A DNA stretch of 8,811 nt from Candidatus Latescibacter anaerobius SCGC AAA252-E07 (lineage in GTDB: Bacteria > Latescibacterota > Latescibacteria > Latescibacterales > Latescibacteraceae). Positions within the stretch are counted from its first letter, which is position 1. Every line of letters begins with the position of its first letter. Where the stretch lies: positions 1 to 8,811 of the forward strand of contig AQSL01000118.1 of the NCBI GenBank assembly GCA_000403035.1. Reading direction: 5' to 3'. The position numbers and the translations under genes are program-made. The notes under the pieces are model-generated. The model was not told the origin of the DNA. It saw nothing but the letters and a program-made list of their open reading frames with translations, and did no database searches. This document shows positions 1-5,155 of the stretch, in pieces.

Positions 1-29
1 TTTTTTAAAGTTAACGTATAGTATATATT

Positions 30-95
30 ATAAGTTAACTCTATTATAACTAAAATGCAAGCAAAATATCACCGGATTATTAATTCAAAGGTTTC
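30..95 (+). repeat. 66-bp perfect direct repeat, copy 1
   Basis: This 66-bp block is identical to 2007-2072 (constant offset 1977). It contains GTTAACT, a TATAAC box, an ATG and the first 14 codons of the downstream reading frame (MQAKYHRIINSKVS). Copy 1 runs in frame into a restriction-endonuclease remnant. Copy 2 runs in frame into the leader of an aldo/keto reductase-like gene. The flanks differ on both sides, so this is a true dispersed repeat or a fragment duplicated by recombination, not part of a longer duplication. Whether it belonged to the nuclease gene or to a cassette boundary is inference. Confidence 0.95.
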
Positions 96-240
96 AACTA
101 ATAGGTATTTCACTTCATCGGCAAAAGAATTGGCTCAAGCAACAGATGTTAAGTTAATTGACCGAAATGAGTTAAGGGACTACTTGTATGATTATAATCA
201 ATTGATTATTGAATCATCAGAACATGGCCCAAAATCGTGA
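55..240 (+). pseudogene. Remnant of Mrr-type restriction endonuclease (C-terminal end)
   Basis: The 61-residue product has a C-terminal half typical of the end of the Mrr_cat restriction endonuclease domain: TNRYFTSSAKELAQ, then a VKLIDRNELRDYL segment. In this family that is the strand-helix pair after the catalytic core, usually read as VVTN-xFT-xxAxELA...LIDRDEL. Mrr-type enzymes cleave modified or foreign DNA. The full domain is about 110 residues and is normally joined to other domains, so most of it is missing here. The first 14 residues come from the 66-bp repeat. They include Q-A-K, which resembles the family's QxK motif, but the roughly 25 residues expected before TNRYFT are absent. 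I therefore read it as an internally and N-terminally deleted, non-functional fragment. No convincing Shine-Dalgarno precedes the ATG. Confidence 0.6.
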
Positions 241-301
241 AGAATGGTATAGTAATTACATATTAATTGTGACAGTCTTAAACATTTAATGATCGACTGA
301 A

Positions 302-349
302 ATGCCTGAATCCGATATATGCGGACAGGACTGAGTATGTGCCGGTGGA
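302..349 (+). repeat. 48-bp perfect direct repeat with hairpin, copy 1
   Basis: This block is identical over 48 bp to 876-923 (offset 574). The two copies bracket the PAS gene. Each contains a hairpin with arms CCTG-aa-TCCG and CGGA-CAGG around a 7-base ATATATG loop; the AA is unpaired on one side. The flanks differ between copies. No coding function is evident: in the forward frame the ATG opens only ten codons. It may be a mobile palindromic (REP-like) repeat or the terminal structure of degraded recombination sites. Confidence 0.93.
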
Positions 350-409
350 AGATGAGGCTATCAGATAAACCGTAGACCGTTAGGTGTAAAAAAGGGAAGG
401 TGGAGATTT

Positions 410-814
410 ATGGTTGGTTCATTATCAGAAGAAGTGCTTGAGGCTATGTTAGAAACAATGCCCATTGAGTTCTCTGTTGTTGATGCTAATGACGATGTGC
501 TTGCTTGGAACAAACACAGAACTCGGATATTTATGAGACCTGAAACTGTCGTTGGTCGAAATGTAAGAAAGTGTCATCCCCCAAAAAGCCTAAACAAGGT
601 TGAGACGATTCTCCGTGAAATGAAGGCTGGCACTCGAGATAGTGCAAGATTCTGGATCGATCTGCCTATTGGTTCAGAAGGGCAGAAACAGAAAATCCTC
701 ATTCAGTACTTTGCACTCAGAAACAAAGACGGCCAATATTTAGGTTGTATGGAATGTAGCCAAAATATTTCGGATATTAGGGAACTTTCCGGAGAAAAAC
801 GTCTTCTGGATTAA
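410..814 (+). CDS. Stand-alone PAS domain protein (DUF438 C-terminal type)
   Basis: This is a 134-residue protein made almost entirely of one PAS domain (about residues 8-128). It carries the signature of the PAS domain found at the C-terminus of DUF438 proteins: VVGRNVRKCHPPKS near residues 46-59, FWIDLPI, IQYFALRNKDGQYLGCMECSQNIS, and the tail GEKRLLD. In full-length DUF438 proteins this domain follows an N-terminal helical domain and usually a hemerythrin-like domain; both are missing here. PAS domains bind small ligands or haem and mediate sensing, so a small soluble sensor or binding module is the best inference. The ligand is unknown. The start is supported by GGTGGAG at 399-405, five bases before the ATG. 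The gene is flanked by the 48-bp hairpin repeats and lies 31 bp after a GTTAGGT motif (379-385), an arrangement like a gene cassette. Confidence 0.85.
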   Translation: MVGSLSEEVLEAMLETMPIEFSVVDANDDVLAWNKHRTRIFMRPETVVGRNVRKCHPPKSLNKVETILREMKAGTRDSARFWIDLPIGSEGQKQKILIQYFALRNKDGQYLGCMECSQNISDIRELSGEKRLLD

Positions 815-986
815 TACAGGCGATAACCTTTCTCTATAAGTCGGTTCAGTAATTGTATAAAAAAATAAGGTTTTTATGCCTGAATCCGATATATGCGGAC
901 AGGACTGAGTATGTGCCGGTGGAGGAAGCGACGACGGGTTGTGCCGCATATTAGGCTTGATTATGAGAGAGGTTAACGGCATATTA
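812..986. repeat. Long imperfect inverted repeat after the PAS gene
   Basis: The left arm (812-840) and right arm (957-986) are complementary over about 25 positions with a few mismatches. The core is CGATAACCTTTCTC (821-834) against GAGAGAGGTTAACG (965-978), 12 of 14 matching. It is extended outward by TAATA/TATTA and inward by ATAAG/CTTgatTAT. The loop holds the second 48-bp hairpin repeat. The AAC/GTT cores at the arms (TAACC and GGTTAACG) resemble R''/R' boxes of an oversized attC site, but no unpaired spacer is seen. The start of the PAS unit is not complementary to the left arm, so attC identity is unproven. The rest of the gene-free stretch 815-1119 holds this structure, the 876-923 repeat and the leader of the next cassette. 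Confidence 0.6.
876..923 (+). repeat. 48-bp perfect direct repeat with hairpin, copy 2
   Basis: This is identical to 302-349, in the same orientation, on the other side of the PAS gene. It lies in the loop of the 812-986 inverted repeat. It contains the same CCTG-TCCG/CGGA-CAGG hairpin. Absence of any difference over 48 bp suggests recent duplication or recombination between the copies. Confidence 0.93.
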
Positions 987-1119
987 CAATATTGTCGTGT
1001 CTTGTAGCGGTATTTGCTATATAGAGGTTCTTAGCATAGAAACTATTAAGCCACAGTTATATGGCACGTAATATCATAATGATCTAATTTCTCATTGAAA
1101 TGAATTGGAAGGAGGGGAA

Positions 1120-1296
1120 ATGGCGTTGGTTAATTGCCCTTCATGTGGAACCGAAGTATCAAAGGAAGCTGCCTCATGTCCTAAATGTGGACACCCATTC
1201 AAAAAAACGGCTCAAGGGATGAGTGGCTGCGGGCTTTTTTTCGTAATTGTCGGTGCAATAGTTGTTGCTGCCATTCTCATAAGTTTGGGGTTGTAA
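1120..1296 (+). CDS. Zinc-ribbon domain protein with one C-terminal membrane helix
   Basis: This is a 58-residue protein. Residues 5-24 form a short zinc ribbon with two CxxC knuckles (NCPSCG, Cys6/Cys9; SCPKCG, Cys20/Cys23), followed by HPFKK. Residues about 37-57 are a single hydrophobic helix (LFFVIVGAIVVAAILISLGL). Such small zinc-ribbon/TM proteins are widespread, and their functions are unknown. The likely topology is a cytoplasmic ribbon anchored to the inner membrane. I chose the ATG at 1120 because AGGAGG (1110-1115) precedes it by four bases; a TTG at 1105 lies upstream of that site and is unlikely. It is the first gene of the integron-like cassette and ends only six bases before the next ATG, so the two are probably co-transcribed. 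Partner and substrate are unknown. Confidence 0.85.
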   Translation: MALVNCPSCGTEVSKEAASCPKCGHPFKKTAQGMSGCGLFFVIVGAIVVAAILISLGL

Positions 1297-1302
1297 ATTT
1301 CC

Positions 1303-1759
1303 ATGGACATAAAGTTCAAATATCTTTTAGACCCACTATTTCTTTTTTCTTTGACACTATACTCTATAAACAAATGGTCATTGGAGGGGGCTGAATTTTG
1401 GAGTTTCAAATTCTGCAATTGCTATCTTAACGACCTACTCCTTGTGCCGGTTCTTGTGCCAATAATTCTATTTTTTTTCAAGGATTTTTAAATTTAGAAA
1501 TGATTATTCTCCTCCGATGTTTTTGGAAATTATTGTACAATTGGCTATATGGTCGATAGCTTTTGAATTAATCGGACCTTTCTATTTTGGAAAAGGAACC
1601 TCAGATCCAATAGATGTTTTTGCATATTGTCTTGGCGGATTGAGCAGTTGGATAATATGGAATCGAGGCAATTTATTTAATCTTTTGTTTAACATAGAAT
1701 GGTCTATTGGGATATTAATGCCATATAACAATCGGATTAACTCTGATCCAAAAAGCTAA
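1303..1759 (+). pseudogene. Small multi-pass membrane protein, split by one-base frameshift
   Basis: Two adjacent frames (1303-1491 and 1517-1759) join into one 151-residue protein if one T is removed from the T8 run at 1471-1478. The restored junction reads ILFF-SRIFKFRNDYSPPMFLEI. The 26 bases between the two frames then also become coding, and the second half needs no start of its own. The joined protein has about four hydrophobic segments: LLDPLFLFSLTLYSI, LLLVPVLVPIILFF, IIVQLAIWSIAFELI and VFAYCLGGLSSWIIW. Motifs YLNDLL, PPMFLEI and DPIDVFAY look like a small integral-membrane family of unknown function that I recognise only by pattern. The tail NNRINSDPKS is encoded by the attC-like site. 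The gene may be truly broken, rescued by slippage on the T run, or an assembly error. Confidence 0.7.
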
Positions 1760-1795
1760 CGCTTTTTGTCCAGGTTATCCATAGTGTCGTTATCC
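1719..1795 (+). other. attC-like recombination site (integron cassette)
   Basis: The order of elements is: R'' TGCCATATAAC (1719-1729); spacer AATC; L'' GGATTAAC (1734-1741); a terminal stem CAAAAAGC / GCTTTTTG (1749-1756, 1761-1768) with loop TAAC; L' GTTATCC (1774-1780); an 8-base spacer; and R' GTTAT (1789-1793). L''/L' pair with one extra-helical T, followed by CTG/CAG pairing with another extra T. These unpaired bases and asymmetric spacers are hallmarks of attC folding on the bottom strand. The stem could also act as a weak terminator, since TTTTT lies in its right arm. R' is GTTATCC rather than the textbook GTTRRRY. Confidence 0.62.
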
Positions 1796-2006
1796 TCTCC
1801 TCTATCCACTCCCGCAACGATTCCCCATTGGACAAGGCCCTGCACTACGGATATACCCATCACATAACGCCCGTAAACGCTCCACAATCAACGATCACCT
1901 CCTGAGAGACATATTTTTCCTATGCCAGCGGTCAACATGCCTCAGAATTGGTTTATTAACACTCCATGAAGGTAGCAATATGGTAGCAATGATAAAGCCC
2001 CATAAA
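1796..2006. other. Gene-poor stretch with a 9-bp tandem repeat
   Basis: No convincing gene was found. The + strand is open from 1785 to 2016 without an early start. Its end is encoded over a tandem direct repeat of GGTAGCAAT (1971-1979 and 1982-1990, period 11). On the minus strand a strong-looking AGGAGG (1907-1902) precedes only very short frames, for example TTG-initiated, about 26 codons. The sequence looks like debris of a cassette or of a mobile gene's 3' end. No second attC with ends matching GTTATCC is visible. Confidence 0.4.
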
Positions 2007-2072
2007 ATAAGTTAACTCTATTATAACTAAAATGCAAGCAAAATATCACCGGATTATTAATTCAAAGGTTTC
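2007..2072 (+). repeat. 66-bp perfect direct repeat, copy 2
   Basis: This is identical to 30-95. It ends 22 bases before the aldo/keto reductase-like start codon and reads in frame into it, so an alternative TTG/ATG start within it would add 21 residues (from 2032). The true start at 2095 has its own Shine-Dalgarno, so the repeat most likely forms the 5' leader or promoter region of that gene. Confidence 0.95.
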
Positions 2073-2094
2073 GAATTATAATGGAGGTTTTATC

Positions 2095-3210
2095 ATGAAA
2101 CGACGTGATTTTATCATCAACGGTTTTTTAGGGTCTGCCGGTATAAGTGCCGCCGGTTGTTCATCATTCGTGAGAAAAAAGTATGAGGTAACAACTCGTT
2201 TTGCTACGCATTCATTCGAGGTCACACATCCAAAACCGTCCGGTGGAACTATTGAGACCAAAGAACTTGGCTCAAGCGGTATTAAAGTATCTTCATTTGG
2301 GTATGGGGCTCATATGCCGACAGAACTCGTACCGTTTGAAGAAGAGCGGTGTACAATGATCCGTGGGGCGCATGAACTCGGAGTGAGCGTATTTGATATT
2401 TACGATCACTGGGGTGTGGAACAGTTTGAACCAATGAGCCGTCATCTCAAGCCCATAATGAACGATGTAATCCTTTCACTTAATATGCAACTACTGAAAG
2501 GGCGTACCTGTGATCAGGAATTTGAACGGGCTCTCAGACTTTTTAACCGTGATTACATCGATATGTACCGTCTGAATGCGAATGCAAGTTCACCTGAGAA
2601 TAAGAGAAACTCGTGGCAGTACTGGGATAAGTTATTTCAGTTTAAAGAACAGGGGAAGATTCGTGCGGTCGGAATGTCGATACACTATCCCCATGAACCT
2701 GAACTGGTACTGAAAACGTATCCACTCGATTATGTTATTTTACCATTTAATTTCTATCATAATTTACTTCATAGCGGTGATCTTTCGGGTGATTACCACC
2801 CGTTGATGAAAGAACTGCGGAAAAAGGGTGTCGGGATTGTAGTGATGAAACCGTTTGCTACCGACTGGTTCGTGCAACCACTCATCGAGGTTGCACAACA
2901 AATCGACGAAACCGGTGAGATCAGCCTTCCCCGTGCCATGCTTCGGTATGTCATCAACTCGTATGTAGAACCGGATATCATTTTAGGTGGTATGTTTAAT
3001 CTCGATCATGTGTATGAGGATGTTCCGGCGTTTTATAAAACAGAAATATCCAGTGAGGAAAAACGCCTGCTGAAAAAACTCAGGAAAGTTACACGAATTA
3101 ATGCTCAAAAACCAGTGAAATCTTCTGAAATAAATATACGGATGCCGAAGTACTATCAGTTTCTCGAACACTGGGCGGCACATACTGATGACACTGAACA
3201 AATTTCGTAA
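2095..3210 (+). CDS. Aldo/keto reductase-fold Tat lipoprotein lacking the catalytic tetrad
   Basis: This is a 371-residue protein. The start at 2095 is supported by GGAGG at 2083-2087. Residues 2-22 form a twin-arginine signal (KRRDFI) ending in a lipobox-like SAAGC, which predicts a Tat-exported lipoprotein. The rest is an aldo/keto reductase barrel: KELGSSGIKVSSFGYG, GVSVFDIYDHWG, RDYIDMYRLN, GKIRAVGMS, GIVVMKPFA and a C-terminal PDIILGGMFNLDHVYE. Family enzymes use an Asp-Tyr-Lys-His tetrad. By motif alignment the Asp is kept (Asp101), but Tyr is Trp106, Lys is Asn130 and His is Asn161. The VMKPFA motif recalls the Fe-S subgroup of the family, yet no cysteine cluster follows. I infer a periplasmic or membrane-attached pseudoenzyme, or one with a changed reaction. 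The reading frame is intact. A sulfatase remnant lies downstream on the same strand. Confidence 0.82.
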   Translation: MKRRDFIINGFLGSAGISAAGCSSFVRKKYEVTTRFATHSFEVTHPKPSGGTIETKELGSSGIKVSSFGYGAHMPTELVPFEEERCTMIRGAHELGVSVFDIYDHWGVEQFEPMSRHLKPIMNDVILSLNMQLLKGRTCDQEFERALRLFNRDYIDMYRLNANASSPENKRNSWQYWDKLFQFKEQGKIRAVGMSIHYPHEPELVLKTYPLDYVILPFNFYHNLLHSGDLSGDYHPLMKELRKKGVGIVVMKPFATDWFVQPLIEVAQQIDETGEISLPRAMLRYVINSYVEPDIILGGMFNLDHVYEDVPAFYKTEISSEEKRLLKKLRKVTRINAQKPVKSSEINIRMPKYYQFLEHWAAHTDDTEQIS

Positions 3211-3242
3211 TCGGTACATACAAAAAAACATTCGAAGTCTAT

Positions 3243-3260
3243 CCTTTTCAAATGAAAAGG
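3243..3260 (+). terminator. Perfect hairpin after the aldo/keto reductase-like gene
   Basis: CCTTTTCAAATGAAAAGG is an 18-base perfect inverted repeat (8-bp stem, AA centre), 33 bases after the stop codon. Its arms are A/T rich and the following bases are TTAATTTG rather than a clean T run. It is a possible bidirectional terminator of modest strength. Confidence 0.45.
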
Positions 3261-3374
3261 TTAATTTGATGATATGAAGAACATTTCTTAAACACTCCTG
3301 TTCAGCAGCTGTCAGTATCTCATCAGGTGCTGTACAATCAACGCTGTGTTTCCTGTAGTCAAAACACCTCAATT

Positions 3375-3794
3375 ATGGGACAACCTAACATTCTTCTTAT
3401 TGTCTTAGATGATGCGGGATGGAACGATTTTGGATACCACGGTTCTGAAATCAAAACACCAAACATTGACAGGATGGCTCGCGAAGGTGTCGAACTCGAT
3501 CAATTCTATGCTTATCATGTATGCACACTGACACGGGCAGCGCTTTTAACCGGCAAGCCGCCAAGCCGCAGCGGTGTTGTCATGGCGATCGGAGCAGATA
3601 CCGACCCGCCTTTACCCCGCGATGCGGTAACTGTTGCGGAACTGCTCGGAAGACAGGGATACGACACAGCTATTACCGGCAAGTGGCATCTCGGGAATTC
3701 CTTGGATATGAGCCCTATCGGCTGTGATGCCGATGGCGGTTCTGTTCGGAAGGGGTTTCATCGTTGTCGAACAGTTCATAGAACGCACAGGTGA
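3375..3794 (+). pseudogene. Truncated type I sulfatase
   Basis: The frame opens with the sulfatase core: MGQPNILLIVLDDAGWNDFGYHG (metal-binding Asp12-Asp13), KTPNIDRMAREGVELDQFY, the formylglycine segment VCTLTRAALLTGK (Cys50) and AELLGRQGYDTAITGKWHLG. Type I sulfatases hydrolyse sulfate esters and are usually 450-550 residues with a signal peptide. Here homology stops after GKWHLGNS, only about 110 residues in. The frame then ends in unrelated sequence at 3794. The C-x-P-x-R maturation motif reads C-T-L-T-R, the Pro to Leu change fitting a single ccg to ctg transition. No signal peptide or Shine-Dalgarno is seen; an upstream start at 3327 only adds 16 non-signal residues. I call it a decayed 5' fragment. 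Confidence 0.82.
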
Positions 3795-3894
3795 TGATAT
3801 TCCGTGAGCTTTCTTCTCATGGATGATAAAAGGCGGCAGACGGTATAATTCCCAGTTGCGAGCACTTAAAAATGCGGGTGTGAAAGGATATTAG
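3712..3894 (+). pseudogene. Unidentified gene remnant fused to the sulfatase break
   Basis: In the frame one base off the sulfatase, a protein-like stretch runs from 3712 to a TAG at 3892, interrupted by one TGA (3805-3807). Before the stop it reads ALSAVMPMAVLFGRGFIVVE then QFIERTGDDIP. After it comes AFFSWMIKGGRRYNSQLRAL then KNAGVKGY. Amino-acid content and continuity look coding, but I do not recognise the family. It overlaps the out-of-frame sulfatase tail, so the junction of two broken genes lies near 3700-3712. It is probably the 3' end of a gene whose 5' part was deleted together with the sulfatase 3' part. Confidence 0.4.
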
Positions 3895-3920
3895 AACTTA
3901 AATTGAATGATTCTTATAAA

Positions 3921-4055
3921 CGTGTTGAAAAACTATCAGGGTCAGTATCTATGTTGTCAAGGGTCAGCGCGAAGCGTTGATTTACAAGCCCTTTACAGCA
4001 AAAAACGATATATATTTCATTACAGGGTGCGTGAAAAAGGACTTTTTCACCGCCC
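3921..4055 (+). repeat. Structured intergenic repeat, copy 1
   Basis: This is a diverged homologue of 7599-7751. Shared blocks in order are GTG-TGAAAAAC, TCAGTAT, TGTCAAG, TCAG-GCG-AGC-TGATTTA, GCC, ATTTCAT-ACA and a terminal GTGAAAA/TTTTCA hairpin. Copy 1 has stem TCAGCGC/GCGTTGA with a GAA loop (3964-3980) and stem GTGAAAAA/TTTTTCAC (4031-4038, 4043-4050), the latter extended by GG-G-GC/GC-C-CC pairing. It lies between the sulfatase-region remnant and the 3' end of the methyltransferase gene. It is probably a dispersed noncoding element; transcription termination is one plausible role. Confidence 0.7.
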
Positions 4056-4316
4056 TCTTATATAGGGGTTGCCTTTACGGTTATTTACAAAGTATGTAAT
4101 GTTGATGACAAACAGGATTGAGTCCATAATTTTCTGTCTCAGTTAACATGTCTCATTCGAAAAGATTTCTGCATCTGCGGTATTCACAATAATAAAGGCC
4201 AACATTACTATAAAAACGTAAATGGGGAATACTTACAATTTCACCGCCCCATCTTCTTTCATAGATGAATGATACCCACGCGAAATAAAACTTTCAAGTT
4301 TGTTCTGTCTTGTCAT
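4056..4316. other. Intergenic stretch, no gene seen
   Basis: No reading frame here looks coding. It lies 3' of the minus-strand methyltransferase gene. A weak GGGG...CCCC bracket (4222-4249) encloses TTTCACCGCCC, a motif also present at 4045-4055 in the adjacent structured repeat. This may be a decayed second copy of that repeat's end. Confidence 0.4.
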
Positions 4317-5054
4317 TTATCGATCATCAATAATCAGCAGCTTTGTTTTCTTTTTGACGACCAGTATGATAATATAAAAAAAGGAACTTAACGTGAAAAA
4401 TGTTATCCAACCAAATGGTAAAAATACTTTGTGATTCGTAGAGAACTGGAACATCAGTTCCAAGAAAGAATATATGACAACGATGCCAAAATAACCTGTA
4501 TACTCCTTTTTTAATACAAATCTCACAGAGAAGGATAATTCAGGTGTTTCCCATTTTCGTAAAGCAGGAATGAAAGCAGGCGTACGGCTTGCCCACATCT
4601 CATACGTTTCTCCTAATTTATTTCTCAGGAATTCCTCTTCAGCAAACATGATACGTTCATAATAGATCCAGAAAAGCAGGCTGCTTAAGACTACAAACCA
4701 CCAATTCATAGTATACAGAACGGTGCCCAGAACAATAATATAATTACCCAGATATAACGGATGTCTGACAAGAGAGTACATGCCGGTTGTATTCAAAGAT
4801 TCAGCGACCTGACGTTTAGTATTGCGTCCGGAGGTTCCTTTCGGCACAAAGCCCAATGTTAGTATACGTAATCCTAATCCAAGAAATGAGATGAATATAC
4901 AAACAATGCTCCAATACTGATGTACACTGTACTGAACGTGAGGTGTGTATTTTAACATAATATATGGGAATAGACATACAACAATTAAAGGAAGATAGCT
5001 TCTCCATTTAAAAAGCATGTTTCCCTGTATTTCAAACTCTTCTCTTAATGCCAT
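4317..5054 (-). CDS. Membrane methyltransferase, isoprenylcysteine-methyltransferase fold (LmtA-like)
   Basis: This is a 245-residue integral membrane protein with about six hydrophobic segments. The SAM-binding core of the ICMT/phospholipid methyltransferase superfamily is clear: PKGTSGRNTK (71-80), LNTTGMYSLVRHPLYLGN (87-104, the conserved RHPxYxGN), then YYERIMFAEEEFLRNKLGE with the Glu-rich helix and YEMWASRTPAFIP. The N-terminal MALREEFEIQGNMLFKWRSY and the PKGTSGRN block resemble the lipid A Kdo2 1-phosphate O-methyltransferase LmtA of Leptospira. If that is right, it methylates a phosphate on lipid A or a related lipid at the inner membrane. A general lipid or isoprenoid methyltransferase cannot be excluded. 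I chose Met at 5054 because the family starts there; the frame is open up to a TTG at 5138. A TATAAT hexamer lies at 5072-5067 but no -35 is evident. It lies 101 bp after the lipoprotein gene and may share its transcript. Confidence 0.75.
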   Translation of the reverse strand: MALREEFEIQGNMLFKWRSYLPLIVVCLFPYIMLKYTPHVQYSVHQYWSIVCIFISFLGLGLRILTLGFVPKGTSGRNTKRQVAESLNTTGMYSLVRHPLYLGNYIIVLGTVLYTMNWWFVVLSSLLFWIYYERIMFAEEEFLRNKLGETYEMWASRTPAFIPALRKWETPELSFSVRFVLKKEYTGYFGIVVIYSFLELMFQFSTNHKVFLPFGWITFFTLSSFFYIIILVVKKKTKLLIIDDR

Positions 5055-5155
5055 AAAATGACCCACATTATATGATAAATCCAGTGCCCTTCTCGGCATT
5101 TGTTTAAATAACCATTCAGCGCACAGGATATGTACCAATTAAAGGTTTCTCGAAT

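Larger units (their letters stand above)
1057..1789 (+). mobile_element. Integron-type gene cassette (zinc-ribbon + membrane protein)
   Basis: In integron cassettes the 5' end (TTRRRY... after the G^TT cut) is complementary to the R'' box of the cassette's own attC site at the 3' end. That holds here: GTTATATGGCA (1056-1066) is the exact complement of TGCCATATAAC (1719-1729), 11 of 11. The 3' end is at G1789 of GTTATCC. The unit is about 733 bp, begins with a 63-base leader, carries two + strand genes and ends in the attC, the usual cassette plan. The attC reads into the last codons of the second gene, also common in cassettes. No integron integrase or attI is visible in the window. Assignment rests on the paired ends and the site structure. 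Confidence 0.65.

Noticed and set aside
9..40. AGTTAAC (9-15) and GTTAACT (34-40) as a tiny attC or hairpin
   Set aside because: The core GTTAAC is itself palindromic, the interior is plain A/T sequence, and no L boxes exist; not enough to call a site.
302..349. Group II intron or retron fragment
   Set aside because: No domain V consensus or reverse transcriptase motif is seen around either copy of the 48-bp repeat.
740..982. 80-residue minus-strand frame across the end of the PAS gene and the 48-bp repeat
   Set aside because: It overlaps a well-supported gene and an inverted repeat, has no recognisable motif and no Shine-Dalgarno.
1185..1418. Overlapping frames on both strands around the zinc-ribbon gene
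   Set aside because: They are out-of-frame shadows of the zinc-ribbon gene and the start of the membrane gene.
2983..3372. 129-residue minus-strand frame opposite the end of the aldo/keto reductase-like gene
   Set aside because: Over half of it is antisense to a clear gene. The remaining 54 codons (3211-3372) look mildly protein-like but match nothing I know.
5067..5072. Minus-strand TATAAT as a promoter of the methyltransferase gene
   Set aside because: It lies only 12 bases before the chosen start and lacks a -35 box; kept only as a remark in the gene entry.
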